From assembly GCA_016235125.1 (NCBI GenBank), contig JACRLZ010000002.1, forward strand, positions 124,001 through 188,000: a stretch of DNA of 64,000 bases. Reading direction: 5' to 3'. The notes beneath the pieces are model-generated. The model searched no databases, was not told where the DNA came from, and was given only the letters and a program-made list of their open reading frames with translations. Source of the DNA: Sphingobacteriales bacterium (GTDB taxonomy: Bacteria > Bacteroidota > Bacteroidia > Chitinophagales > Chitinophagaceae). Made by a program: the position numbers and the translations under genes. Below, piece by piece: positions 1-8,315 of the stretch; position 1 is the stretch's first letter, and each line of letters opens with the position of its first letter.

Positions 1-417
1 TTGCCTGCCGCTTATTTTGCAGGAGTAAGGGTTAGGGAAATAGATGAAAAAAGATGTGTGGTGACAGTGCCGTACAAATGGCTTTCACAGAACCCTTTTC
101 GTTCCACCTATTTTGCCTGTTTGAGTATGGCGGCCGAAATGAGCACTGGTTCGCTGGCCATGGCTCATCTGTATAAAATCAGTCCGCCTGTTTCCATGCT
201 GGTGATAAAAGTGGAATCAGAGTATTTTAAGAAGGCAACGGGGCGGACAAGCTTTGTTTGTGAAGACGGGGTTTTATTTGAAAAAGCAATTGAAGAAACG
301 ATAGCAACAGGCGAAGCAAGAACAGTAAAGGCAAAATCAATAGGCACAAATAAAGAAGGCGAAGTGGTAGCGGAGTTTTTTATTACATGGTCATTTAAAG
401 CAAAATCAAAGAAATGA
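1..417 (+). CDS. DUF4442/hotdog-fold thioesterase-like protein, 5' end cut by window
   Basis: The reading frame is open from base 1 to a TGA at 417, and the first codon shown (TTG) is probably internal, so the true start lies before the window. The 138 visible residues resemble the DUF4442 hotdog family, which is related to acyl-CoA thioesterases; the segment from about residue 30 (NPFRSTYFACLSMAAEMSTG) looks like the helix region of such folds. The gene overlaps the next one by four bases (ATGA), which indicates translational coupling with the beta-CASP hydrolase. No substrate can be named. The hotdog assignment is by family resemblance only. Confidence 0.7.
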   Translation: MPAAYFAGVRVREIDEKRCVVTVPYKWLSQNPFRSTYFACLSMAAEMSTGSLAMAHLYKISPPVSMLVIKVESEYFKKATGRTSFVCEDGVLFEKAIEETIATGEARTVKAKSIGTNKEGEVVAEFFITWSFKAKSKK

Positions 418-1817
418 AAATCGCATTTCACGGCGCAGCAAGAACAGTAACCGGCTCCAAGCATCTTCTTACATTAAAGAATGGGAAAAAAATATTGCTT
501 GACTGTGGCATGTTCCAGGGTCTTGGCGATGAAACGGATTTGCTGAACAGGGGCTTTGGTTTTGAGCCGTCAGAAATTGATGTAATGATTCTTTCGCATG
601 CACACATAGATCATTCAGGATTGATTCCAAAATTGGTTAAGGATGGGTATCCCGGAAAAATATTTTGTACACCTGCTACCAAAGATCTCACTGCTGTGTT
701 ATTGAAAGATTCCGCAGAGATACAGGAAGATGAGGTGAAGTACATAAATAAGCGTCGTGCCAATGGCGGACAGCCTTACCTGCAGCCATTATACACCGTG
801 GAGGATGCTAAAAAAGCTGCAGAGCAGTTAGCTGAAATGGGGTATAATCAGTGGTTTGATGTGGAAGAAGGTGTGAAAGCCATGTATACAGATGCCGGTC
901 ATATTATTGGCAGCGCTTGTGTGCATTTAAAAGTTAAGGAGAGTGGTAAAGAAACCCATATCACCTTCAGTGGTGATGTGGGCCGGTACAGGGATATTAT
1001 TTTAAAGTCACCTGAAAAATTTCCGCAGGCTGATCATATCATTCTTGAATCCACTTATGGCAACAGCCTTCATGAAAATAACCTCACCACTCCTGATATC
1101 CTGCTTCGCTGGATAGAAAAAGCATGCTTGCAAAAAAAAGGAAAACTCATCATGCCGGCTTTCAGTGTTGGCCGCACCCAGGAACTTTTATTTTCTTTAA
1201 ATCAACTGGAACTGGAAAACCGTTTGCCCGACCTTGATTATTATGTTGACAGCCCACTGAGCATTGAAGCCACGGAAATATTAAAAAGATACCCGCAATA
1301 TTTCAATAAGACCATTCAGCGCATCATGCAGATGGATAAAGACCCCTTTTTATTTAAAGGGTTACGGTATATACAAACAGTGGATCAAAGCAAACAGTTG
1401 AATTTTCAAAACGGGCCGATGGTGATCATATCTGCCAGTGGTATGGCCGATGCCGGACGGGTAAAGCATCATATCAGCAACAATATTGAAAACAGCCGGA
1501 ACACAATTGTTTTAACCGGCTATTGTGAACCAAACTCTCTTGGCGGCCGGTTACTCGAAGGAGACAAAGATGTAAAGATATTCGGTGTGGAGCATGAAGT
1601 GCATGCGGAGATAGGAGCTATTCGCAGCATGAGTGCTCATGGTGATTATGAGGACCTGAGCCAGTGGCTGGCTTGCCAGGATAAACAGCAGGTGAAAAAA
1701 ATATTCCTTGTTCATGGTGAGTATAACGTACAGAAAGATTTTAAACAAAGACTTATCCGAAAAGGATTTTCTGATGTAGAAATTCCCGAACAGCATTACG
1801 AAACAGGCCTTACCTGA
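414..1817 (+). CDS. MBL-fold beta-CASP metallo-hydrolase (RNA-processing exonuclease family)
   Basis: This 467-residue protein has the zinc-binding HxHxDH signature as SHAHIDHSG (H62, H64, D66, H67), then DAGHIIGSA and FSGDVGR, which supply the remaining metal ligands of the metallo-beta-lactamase fold. The beta-CASP insertion follows, with ESTYG, PAFSVGRTQELL and SASGMADAGRVKHH, and a C-terminal RMMBL-type segment contains the HGE of VHGEYN. Proteins of this layout are related to CPSF73/Ysh1 and to bacterial YbiV-independent RNA exonucleases, and act on RNA in the cytoplasm. The gene starts inside the stop of the preceding hotdog gene. The RNA role is family knowledge; the substrate is unknown. 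Confidence 0.93.
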   Translation: MKIAFHGAARTVTGSKHLLTLKNGKKILLDCGMFQGLGDETDLLNRGFGFEPSEIDVMILSHAHIDHSGLIPKLVKDGYPGKIFCTPATKDLTAVLLKDSAEIQEDEVKYINKRRANGGQPYLQPLYTVEDAKKAAEQLAEMGYNQWFDVEEGVKAMYTDAGHIIGSACVHLKVKESGKETHITFSGDVGRYRDIILKSPEKFPQADHIILESTYGNSLHENNLTTPDILLRWIEKACLQKKGKLIMPAFSVGRTQELLFSLNQLELENRLPDLDYYVDSPLSIEATEILKRYPQYFNKTIQRIMQMDKDPFLFKGLRYIQTVDQSKQLNFQNGPMVIISASGMADAGRVKHHISNNIENSRNTIVLTGYCEPNSLGGRLLEGDKDVKIFGVEHEVHAEIGAIRSMSAHGDYEDLSQWLACQDKQQVKKIFLVHGEYNVQKDFKQRLIRKGFSDVEIPEQHYETGLT

Positions 1818-1920
1818 ATTCGTTCCGGGCGGTTCATATATTCAAGCTTTCACAACTCTTTAGTAATCGCCGCAAGGTTTTTGCCGTTTATTATCTGGTA
1901 ATCATTAATCACTTATAAAA

Positions 1921-1926
1921 AGGAGG
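1921..1926 (+). promoter_or_regulatory. Shine-Dalgarno sequence AGGAGG
   Basis: A perfect AGGAGG lies four bases before the ATG at 1931. Genes of this lineage usually lack strong Shine-Dalgarno motifs, and the neighbouring genes here do not show one, so this site is unusual and fixes the start of the DUF4136 lipoprotein. Confidence 0.6.
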
Positions 1927-1930
1927 ATCT

Positions 1931-2536
1931 ATGAAGAAGAATCTGAATGCCGGTAACTATCGGAAGTGGAGCGGATATTTAGGTATTGTCTTCCTGCTTG
2001 CAAGTTGTGGCACTACAGCACATATTGAAAAAGACGACAATGCCGATTTCAGCCGTTATAAGACTTTTGCCTGGCTTGATAAAGATGGTGAGGGAAGGTT
2101 TGATAAAAACAGGGCCAATGATCTTTCCGAGTTGCGGATCAGGGAAGCCGTAAATAAAGAACTGGAAAAATCAGCAGGATGGAAAGAAGTGAAGAACAGG
2201 CCGGATGTATTATTGACTTACGATGTACTGGTGGAAAAAGGAATAAAGCAAAGCACTAATCCTGTTTATTCAAGACCTTATTCAAGGCTGATTTATAATC
2301 CCTATACCCGTCGCTACACAACTATTTATTATCCCTCACAGTTTATGGGATATGAAAGAGATGAGCGGCCGATCAGGGAAGGCACAGTGACTATTTCCAT
2401 GATTGATGCAAGAACGGATAAAACAGTTTGGCAAGGCTGGACAACGGATGAGGTAAACAGCAAAAATCTTACAAGCCGGGAGATTCAAATGGCAGTAAGA
2501 TCAATATTCAAAAAATTTGATGTAGCAAAAAACTGA
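1931..2536 (+). CDS. DUF4136 domain lipoprotein
   Basis: The product has 201 residues. A hydrophobic N-terminal segment ends in a lipobox (LLASC), so it should be a lipid-anchored envelope protein. The mature part begins with the DUF4136 pattern (DFSRYKTFAWLDKDG) and continues with REAVNKELEKSAGWKEV, which matches the family's N-terminal strand-helix unit. It ends with MIDARTDKTVWQGWTTDEV, the conserved late motif of DUF4136. The middle carries a Tyr/Arg-rich insertion (about residues 113-140). The function of DUF4136 is unknown; it is common in Bacteroidota outer-membrane lipoproteins. The gene stands alone and is followed by a hairpin terminator. Confidence 0.85.
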   Translation: MKKNLNAGNYRKWSGYLGIVFLLASCGTTAHIEKDDNADFSRYKTFAWLDKDGEGRFDKNRANDLSELRIREAVNKELEKSAGWKEVKNRPDVLLTYDVLVEKGIKQSTNPVYSRPYSRLIYNPYTRRYTTIYYPSQFMGYERDERPIREGTVTISMIDARTDKTVWQGWTTDEVNSKNLTSREIQMAVRSIFKKFDVAKN

Positions 2537-2564
2537 TTTTCCTACAGGACGGTTCCGGACAATG

Positions 2565-2594
2565 ACCCCTTCAATGATGGAGGGGTTTATTTTA
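2565..2594 (+). terminator. Rho-independent terminator after the DUF4136 gene
   Basis: Arms ACCCCT (2565-2570) and AGGGGT (2581-2586) enclose a 10-base loop and are followed by TTATTTT. The hairpin lies between two convergent genes and has a T tract only on the plus side. Confidence 0.7.
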
Positions 2595-2699
2595 AATAAA
2601 TGAGCAAAGAATCTAAATACAGTTTGAACAGAGTCAATAATGAACTCCTTTTATCAGAATGTGAAAATTAAATACCCAATAATAAATCTATCAGCTGAA

Positions 2700-3701
2700 T
2701 TACTTTATCGTAAGAGCAAAATTCTTTATTTCCCTATATACTTCTTCCGGCTTATCCTTCCATAGAAAACATGCTGCATCTTCGATATCTTTAACTGTTA
2801 TCAAAGGATTTCTTGTTGATGCATCATTCCAGGTGTCGATAAACTGAGGTTTTATAAATCCGTTTACCGGGTTATCGAGAAAGGTTCTGTTAAACGTTGC
2901 TCTTAATACCAACACCGGGCATTTTATTTTATCAAATTCACTCTTTACATCTGAGGCAAAGTATTCACAGGAGTACCTTACAATTACAGGCATAGGCACT
3001 TCTGCGACCTGTTGCCTCAGTGCCGTTCCTCTCTTTACATCCAGGGAATATACTTCGGGTGCAAAGTTGGCGCTGTCAAAAAATGCTTTTTTCATGTGCT
3101 TAAACCATTTTGGACCGGTAAATTTATCTGTATAATTAATAAGATCTTTTAGCGGTGGTTCAATCACTTTTCCCTGGTTGAAACCAACAAACCTTGCAGG
3201 TCCTCCCAGAATTATAACAGCTCCGACCAAATCCGGATAATCAATTGCCATTCGAATAGCCAACTGTGAACCTTGTACAAAATGTCCGACCACTATAGGT
3301 TTTTGCAGGTTATATTTCTGAATAAGTTTTACTATTCCTTCAATGGTTCCCCTGTTCCAGCTTTGTAATCCGTAACTAATACTGGTATCAGGCATCGGCG
3401 GCGCCGTTGTATTACCAAAACCGGGAATGGTGATGGTGTACATGGTATAGCTTCTCTTATTTGCTTCCATAAAATCTTTAAAGACGGAAGCATCAAATCC
3501 ATAACCCGGGATAAGGATCATTGTTTGTTTGCCTTTTCCTGCCTTGATATATTCCGGCACAGAACCATATTCACTTGTAACATATCCCTTTGGAAGCACA
3601 AGATTATTTATTAATGAATCCTGACCTGAATTCTGAGTTTGTGCTGTAACAAGCAAACTCCCGAAAATTGCGATGAAAAGGAATATCGTTCTTAAACGCA
3701 T
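2700..3701 (-). CDS. Exported alpha/beta-hydrolase-fold protein lacking the usual nucleophile serine
   Basis: This 333-residue protein has a cleavable signal peptide (hydrophobic residues 4-20, then AQ). The core reads as an alpha/beta hydrolase: MILIPGYGFDASVF (oxyanion-hole region), TITIPGFGNTTAP, and a strand-turn-helix at residues 137-150. The nucleophile elbow, normally GHSxGG, is GHFVQG (residues 139-144), so Phe141 sits where the catalytic Ser would be. A Ser follows at 145 but is displaced by four positions. Later segments (CPVLVLRATFN) match the strand that carries the acid. It is either a non-catalytic member or uses a different nucleophile. It probably acts in the periplasm; the substrate is unknown. 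Confidence 0.75.
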   Translation of the reverse strand: MRLRTIFLFIAIFGSLLVTAQTQNSGQDSLINNLVLPKGYVTSEYGSVPEYIKAGKGKQTMILIPGYGFDASVFKDFMEANKRSYTMYTITIPGFGNTTAPPMPDTSISYGLQSWNRGTIEGIVKLIQKYNLQKPIVVGHFVQGSQLAIRMAIDYPDLVGAVIILGGPARFVGFNQGKVIEPPLKDLINYTDKFTGPKWFKHMKKAFFDSANFAPEVYSLDVKRGTALRQQVAEVPMPVIVRYSCEYFASDVKSEFDKIKCPVLVLRATFNRTFLDNPVNGFIKPQFIDTWNDASTRNPLITVKDIEDAACFLWKDKPEEVYREIKNFALTIK

Positions 3702-3870
3702 CAGATAATATTTTTAGATTGATTGCAAAACAGTTTTAATATGGACAAAAATATTTCTTTCAGTACTTCATTATTGATAATATTGATAAGTGGCTTTTAT
3801 CAAATACCGGAATAACAGGTTCACATAATCGGACAAAATCAGGGATAGTTGGTAAACAGAAAAACAGATG

Positions 3871-4977
3871 TTATTTCTTTGACAAGGTCAAACAAGCAAG
3901 GGCCAATGTTTTTATGGCAATATTTTTATCAATAAAATAATGATCAAGCCCTATCTCAGAAATTACAGTTCCGCCTGGAGTAATTTCATCCATGATTGAT
4001 GTTAGTCCGTCATTAGGCCCAAATCGGCTGTGTAAATACCTGTATCTTCCCTTGATTCGTTTTTGGATCTGCGATTTTAACGGTGCACCGACATAGTGAA
4101 AAACTTTAATATGGTTTGGGAAACTCAGGGATAAAAATTGAGGCGCTCTCAGTTTGTGGCTCATGTCTTTTACTATTGAAATATTCTTGCCCCTTCTTCT
4201 TAGTAATAATTCTGCCAGCCAACACTTAGGGGCAGACAAATACTGATCTGCAATAGCCGTCCCCCTCAATATTCCTCCCACACTTACCCATGCACTGACA
4301 TTCTTTAGTTCATCCGGTTTCATAATTTTTCCTAATACTATGGCGGTTTCAAGTCCTCCTTTGCTGGCGCTGACCAATACTATGTCCGGATATTTTCCTG
4401 ATGCTTTTCTTATAGAGTCCGCAATAATCAATGAATTTTCTTCCACAAACCCCCATTCGTTTGTCTCAATAAGCCTGTTAGGAATCTTTAATGAATCCAG
4501 GAGCTTTCTTTGCTTTGCAAAATCTGCGCCGGTAGTGCTGTCTTCCTTATATCCCAATCCGGGTACAAATAAGAAATATTTTTCTTTCAGGAGTTTCAGC
4601 TCAGGAACCATGAGATCATTTTCAAGGGCCTTAATAATGTCATTATATTTATTCTGAGCAATATGGTTTTCAGATAATTGATAAAGCCGGTTAAGGGCAT
4701 AAATAGCAGCCACATCAGACGAATGCCGCTTTGAAATCTCAAGCAGTAACTTATTGGTTAAAGGTTTATTGTTGTAAATTTCTTCAAATTTCAACTTATC
4801 AGGATCGGAGCGATTTTCAATAAGCAGTTTTGCAAGATAACTATCCACCTTTAATTCCACCTCCCTTCCTAAAAAAATACCTTTTGCCTGCAAATATTTT
4901 TGAAAATTTCTGAAGCCTGATATCAGGATACAGGTAATGATGAGGCAGGAACCAAGAATTAAAGGTTTCATGTACAC
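3871..4977 (-). CDS. Membrane-anchored alpha/beta-hydrolase-like protein
   Basis: The 368-residue product starts with a hydrophobic segment (residues 4-22) that looks like an uncleaved anchor or signal. An N-terminal helical region of about 110 residues precedes a hydrolase-like core: FLFVPGLGY (residues 136-143), the nucleophile elbow LVSASKGG with Ser205, an Asp in GPNDGLTS (D323) and a His in GLDHYF (H346). The order Ser-Asp-His fits a complete alpha/beta-hydrolase triad. I do not recognise a named family. It is transcribed divergently from the Crp-like regulator, 82 bases away, so the two may share a control region. A lipase or esterase role is possible but not shown. Confidence 0.65.
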   Translation of the reverse strand: MYMKPLILGSCLIITCILISGFRNFQKYLQAKGIFLGREVELKVDSYLAKLLIENRSDPDKLKFEEIYNNKPLTNKLLLEISKRHSSDVAAIYALNRLYQLSENHIAQNKYNDIIKALENDLMVPELKLLKEKYFLFVPGLGYKEDSTTGADFAKQRKLLDSLKIPNRLIETNEWGFVEENSLIIADSIRKASGKYPDIVLVSASKGGLETAIVLGKIMKPDELKNVSAWVSVGGILRGTAIADQYLSAPKCWLAELLLRRRGKNISIVKDMSHKLRAPQFLSLSFPNHIKVFHYVGAPLKSQIQKRIKGRYRYLHSRFGPNDGLTSIMDEITPGGTVISEIGLDHYFIDKNIAIKTLALACLTLSKK

Positions 4978-5059
4978 TATTTTATTATCAATTTTATTGA
5001 CTTATTATGTCGTCTGCAATGTGAAACAAATAACAGTAGTTTTGTAACAAAGTATTGCC

Positions 5060-5644
5060 ATGTTCGATAAAGTAATTGACTTCATTCAAAAAAGAGTTGC
5101 CATAACAAAAAGTGAGATAGAGGAAACATTTAAATATTCCTCCGTAAAAAAATACAGAAAGGGTGAGCACATCATCCGGGCCGGCGAATATTGCCGGTTT
5201 GTCGGCTTTTTGACCAAAGGCCTTATTACCACAACTGTGACAGACAACACAGGCACTGATAAAGCAAATAATTTCATATATGACGGATGTTTTTTTACTT
5301 ATGTTGAAGGACTTTCAGAAGATATTCCAAGTCATAAAAATTTTATAGCATTAGAGGATTGCGAAGCAATCGTTTTGAATAAACAGGATCTTGCAAAAAT
5401 TTTCAAATCTAACCCTCAGTTTATTATTCTTTTCAGTCAAATCCTTGCAGAGGATTTAAAAAACCGGTTGCTGGCAGAGGAAAGCATCAAGATCCAAAGC
5501 CTGGAGGAAAGATACTATGGCCTCGAAAAACAGTTTCCTAATGCCTTTCAAAGAATTCCCTTAAAATATCTTGCCGGTTACCTGGGAATTGAGCCACAAA
5601 GCCTCAGCCGTCTTCGCAGAAAATTGACTAAAAAAATCCTTTAG
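5060..5644 (+). CDS. Crp/Fnr-family transcriptional regulator
   Basis: The product has 194 residues, the usual length for short Bacteroidota Crp-like proteins. Residues 20-115 form a cyclic-nucleotide-binding-like beta-roll (KKYRKGEHIIRAGEYCRFVGFLTKG at the start). A long dimerisation helix follows, then a C-terminal helix-turn-helix (IPLKYLAGYLGIEPQSLSRL, residues 164-183). The phosphate-binding signature of true cAMP binders is not evident and no Fnr-type Cys cluster is present, so the ligand is unknown. It is divergent from the membrane hydrolase gene. The next operon downstream carries two TTAACC/GGTTAA dyads, a possible but unproven target. Confidence 0.88.
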   Translation: MFDKVIDFIQKRVAITKSEIEETFKYSSVKKYRKGEHIIRAGEYCRFVGFLTKGLITTTVTDNTGTDKANNFIYDGCFFTYVEGLSEDIPSHKNFIALEDCEAIVLNKQDLAKIFKSNPQFIILFSQILAEDLKNRLLAEESIKIQSLEERYYGLEKQFPNAFQRIPLKYLAGYLGIEPQSLSRLRRKLTKKIL

Positions 5645-5776
5645 CTTATTTTCCTTTTATTATTATCCGAATCTCATGTCTCATATAGTAAAGAAGCAAT
5701 CTGCATGCTGAATTATTGAAACCATTGCAGAGAAATGAGTACACCATACAAAAATACCCTGCTGATTAAACAGGAT

Positions 5777-5794
5777 AATTAACCAGGGTTAATT
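5777..5794. promoter_or_regulatory. Inverted repeat AATTAACC-N2-GGTTAATT, candidate operator 1
   Basis: Eight-base perfect arms are separated by AG. The site lies in the 326-base gap 5645-5970, about 190 bases before the gene at 5971. A second, closely similar dyad lies about 72 bases downstream. Two related dyads in one promoter region suggest binding of a dimeric regulator. Confidence 0.4.
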
Positions 5795-5850
5795 TCCATT
5801 ATTCCCCACACTTTTTAGTTTATACACTTTAGCAGAATAGCTATAAGAAA

Positions 5851-5863
5851 TTAACCGGGTTAA
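5851..5863. promoter_or_regulatory. Inverted repeat TTAACC-N1-GGTTAA, candidate operator 2
   Basis: Six-base perfect arms have a one-base spacer. The centre is about 30 bases upstream of a TAGGTTTG -7-like element (5887-5894), so it would sit near -44 of a start around 5901. That is the position expected for an activator touching RNA polymerase. Confidence 0.4.
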
Positions 5864-5886
5864 CTGATCTCTACAGACCAGCATAT

Positions 5887-5894
5887 TAGGTTTG
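5887..5894 (+). promoter_or_regulatory. Candidate Bacteroidota -7 element TAGGTTTG
   Basis: This matches the TAnnTTTG consensus. No clear TTG lies at the -33 position; that place is taken by the second TTAACC dyad, consistent with an activator-dependent promoter for the 5971-7814 operon. The rest of the 5645-5970 gap shows nothing else I can name. Confidence 0.4.
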
Positions 5895-5970
5895 CACTGA
5901 AAAGATTTTTACTGCATAGCAGAAGATTCAAATAATGAGTCATCAATTTGTTTACTAAAAACGATTACTT

Positions 5971-6561
5971 ATGGCATCTTTAAAACTATTTTTAATTACC
6001 ATCCTGATCTCAGGAATCCAGGTTTCTGCTCAAAGCGAAATACCAAAAAACTATGCAAAAGGAGAATTGATGCTCTTTGACGGGTCGTCAATTAAGGGAT
6101 ACATTAAAAATGATTTCAAAAGGGTTTCCCAGATAACAATATTGAATGAAAGCGGGGTTAAAAAGGCTTACTGGGCAGATCTGATAACACGTATTTCATT
6201 TGGGGTCGAAAACTATATCTGTGTGAAAGCTGAATTTTTTAAAGTGATAAGTACGGGTACCATCGGCCTGATCCAAAAAGCCAGCGATATATCAGGAAAA
6301 ATCATTGGGTATAATGGTGCAGAACCAATCTTTGGTTCCGGGAGTGAGGGAGAAGTAAATGATTTCTTTTTTTATGCAATGATCACAAACAACCTGTCGC
6401 TGCTGACCAAAAAGAATTATTCAGAAGTTATAATGACGGTCTTTAAAGGTTGCTCACAAATAACCGCTAATACAACAAAATATAGCTTTAACCAGGAAGA
6501 ATTTATTTCATTGACTGAAACATACAATTCCAGATGTGGAGAATCCCATAGTAGTCATTGA
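5971..6561 (+). CDS. Exported protein of unknown function
   Basis: The 196-residue product has a clear signal peptide (KLFLITILISGIQVSAQS, cleavage likely after Ala20). The mature part opens with YAKGELMLFDGSSIKGYIKND, a pattern I associate with small beta-rich Bacteroidota periplasmic proteins that lack a named function. Two Cys near the C-terminus (C-x-x-C absent) may pair. It is the first gene of a likely three-gene operon with the sterol-desaturase-family protein (33 bases downstream) and DUF2147. No function is assigned. Confidence 0.6.
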   Translation: MASLKLFLITILISGIQVSAQSEIPKNYAKGELMLFDGSSIKGYIKNDFKRVSQITILNESGVKKAYWADLITRISFGVENYICVKAEFFKVISTGTIGLIQKASDISGKIIGYNGAEPIFGSGSEGEVNDFFFYAMITNNLSLLTKKNYSEVIMTVFKGCSQITANTTKYSFNQEEFISLTETYNSRCGESHSSH

Positions 6562-6594
6562 AAGCAAAAAATCGTAAAATAAATGTAAAGAGTT

Positions 6595-7377
6595 ATGAGT
6601 TGGGATAAATTTGTTTGGCTTTTATTAGATAATGCGGATAAATATTTCCTGATAGCCGGCCCTGTTTTTCTGGTATTTTACATTCTTCTGCGTAAAAGGA
6701 TATATTTCAAAAAAATTCAGATTAAATTTCCCAAAACAAAAGACTATGTAAGGGAGCTGATATATTCAACCATTTCCATTATCATATTTTCATTCCCGGC
6801 TCTGTTATTATTGTACAACCCCAGTATAAGACCCCATACTACTTTTTATAAACATATTGACCAGCATAGCGCTGTCTATTTTTTTCTTGCTTTCCCCCTG
6901 ATGCTGCTGATACATGACTCCTATTTTTACTGGGCACACAGATTGATGCATCACCCGGTGCTGTTCAGAAAAATTCACCTGGTTCATCATAAATCAACCA
7001 ATCCATCACCATGGGCTGCCTACGCATTTCATCCGTTTGAGGCGATTGCAGAATCACTGATATTCCCGATTTTTTTATTTACCATTCCTGTTCATAGTAT
7101 TCATTTGATGATTTTTTTCATTTTTAGTCTTACCTATAATGTTTATGGACACCTGGGCTTTGAAATCTTCCCCGGGAAATTCAATAAACATTGGTTTGGG
7201 AAATGGATGAACACATCTGTCTGCCATAACCAGCATCACCAGTTTTTCAAAGGTAATTATGGTCTGTATTTTACTATCTGGGACAGGTTGATGGGTACCC
7301 TGCGTCCGGATTATGATTCGGCATATGAAGAAGTAAAATCAAGAAATAATAACAAACAAGAAACTAAACTGTCATGA
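6595..7377 (+). CDS. Sterol desaturase / fatty acid hydroxylase family membrane protein
   Basis: This 260-residue integral membrane protein has hydrophobic segments near residues 17-32, 56-75, 94-107 and 150-178. The di-iron histidine boxes are complete: H107-x7-H115-x3-HH119-120 (within HDSYFYWAHRLMHH), HLVHH (H128, H131-132) and a late HNQHH. Members oxidise lipid or sterol carbons with O2 at the membrane surface. It overlaps the start of the DUF2147 gene by four bases (ATGA), so the two are co-translated. The substrate is not predictable; hydroxylation of a membrane lipid is the likely role. Confidence 0.92.
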   Translation: MSWDKFVWLLLDNADKYFLIAGPVFLVFYILLRKRIYFKKIQIKFPKTKDYVRELIYSTISIIIFSFPALLLLYNPSIRPHTTFYKHIDQHSAVYFFLAFPLMLLIHDSYFYWAHRLMHHPVLFRKIHLVHHKSTNPSPWAAYAFHPFEAIAESLIFPIFLFTIPVHSIHLMIFFIFSLTYNVYGHLGFEIFPGKFNKHWFGKWMNTSVCHNQHHQFFKGNYGLYFTIWDRLMGTLRPDYDSAYEEVKSRNNNKQETKLS

Positions 7378-7814
7378 AATTATTTTTGCTGATCGGATTT
7401 CTCTTTACAACCATATCAGTTACCAACGTTTATGGTCAGAATGAAGCGGACGATATAACCGGCATTTGGCTTACCGGAGGAAAGCAACCGGCAAAGATTC
7501 AGATTTATAAAGCCGGTGACAGGTATTATGGAAAAATTATCTGGTTACAATACCCTACTGAAAACGGTAAGCCGAGATCAGATGGCAGCAATCCGGATAA
7601 GCAAAAAAGAAATAACCCAATTATAGGGTTGGTCATATTGTCAAACTTCCGGTTTGATGGTGAAGATGAATGGAAGGGGGGAGATATTTATGATCCTGAA
7701 AGCGGGAAAACATACAGCTCTTACATGTACCTGTTAAACAAAAAGACATTAAGAGTGAGGGGCTACGTTGGCATCTCTCTTTTAGGAAGAACAGAAACAT
7801 GGGTGCGGCAATAA
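7374..7814 (+). CDS. DUF2147 exported protein
   Basis: The product is 146 residues, with a signal peptide ending near VYGQ (residue 22). The mature part shows the DUF2147 pattern: DDITGIWLTGGKQPAKIQIYKAGDRYYGKIIWL, then FDGEDEWKGGDIYDPESGKTYS, and ends in GRTETWVRQ. The family is a small lipocalin-like beta-barrel of the envelope with unknown ligand. The ATG lies inside the stop of the upstream hydroxylase gene, so the two products are probably made together. A lipid-binding partner role is an inference. A strong terminator follows about 85 bases later. Confidence 0.9.
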   Translation: MKLFLLIGFLFTTISVTNVYGQNEADDITGIWLTGGKQPAKIQIYKAGDRYYGKIIWLQYPTENGKPRSDGSNPDKQKRNNPIIGLVILSNFRFDGEDEWKGGDIYDPESGKTYSSYMYLLNKKTLRVRGYVGISLLGRTETWVRQ

Positions 7815-7897
7815 TGGAAATTTTATGAAGAATCCAGACCTCGCTTATACATAAGGAACATTTTGATTTTTTTTCGTTTAAGGTTTATGGTTTAATT

Positions 7898-7925
7898 AAA
7901 GCCCGGCTATGATTCCGGGCTTTTT
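7898..7925 (+). terminator. Rho-independent terminator of the 5971-7814 operon
   Basis: Nine-base arms AAAGCCCGG (7898-7906) and CCGGGCTTT (7915-7923), with an eight-base loop, run into TTTTT. Confidence 0.85.
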
Positions 7926-8315
7926 CTGAAATGTATGAAAGAGTAAAAATCGTAAAAATGACAAGTCACTCTATTCTTATGTAAAGGATCAATGGTGCTG
8001 AAATTTAAAGGCCGGCTTTGCCATTTCACCTCATTTTAAATTCTGCTCCAGCTTTTTTATTTTATTGCAATCTGCCTGTTATTAATATCAATTGACAAAA
8101 TAATATTTCATAAAATACTTTTACATAAGCGCCTGTTGATATTTAAAGGTGAAATTAAAAGCTTAACCGGTTGCGAATGTCGGATTTCTGACAAACGGTC
8201 TTTGTATTTTGAACTATTATGCAAACGGCAGACAGAGGATATCAGCGGGTTTGTATGAATTGAAAAGATCAGCCCTTGTTGGGTCAGAAAACTATTATAA
8301 TTAATCCTGATTACT
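7926..8315. other. Intergenic region before the two-component system, no gene seen
   Basis: This AT-rich stretch of 390 bases has no supported ORF. It holds one AACCGGTT palindrome at 8165-8172, too common a word here to interpret. The promoter of the response regulator should lie within the last 150 bases, but no consensus -33/-7 pair is clear. Confidence 0.5.
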
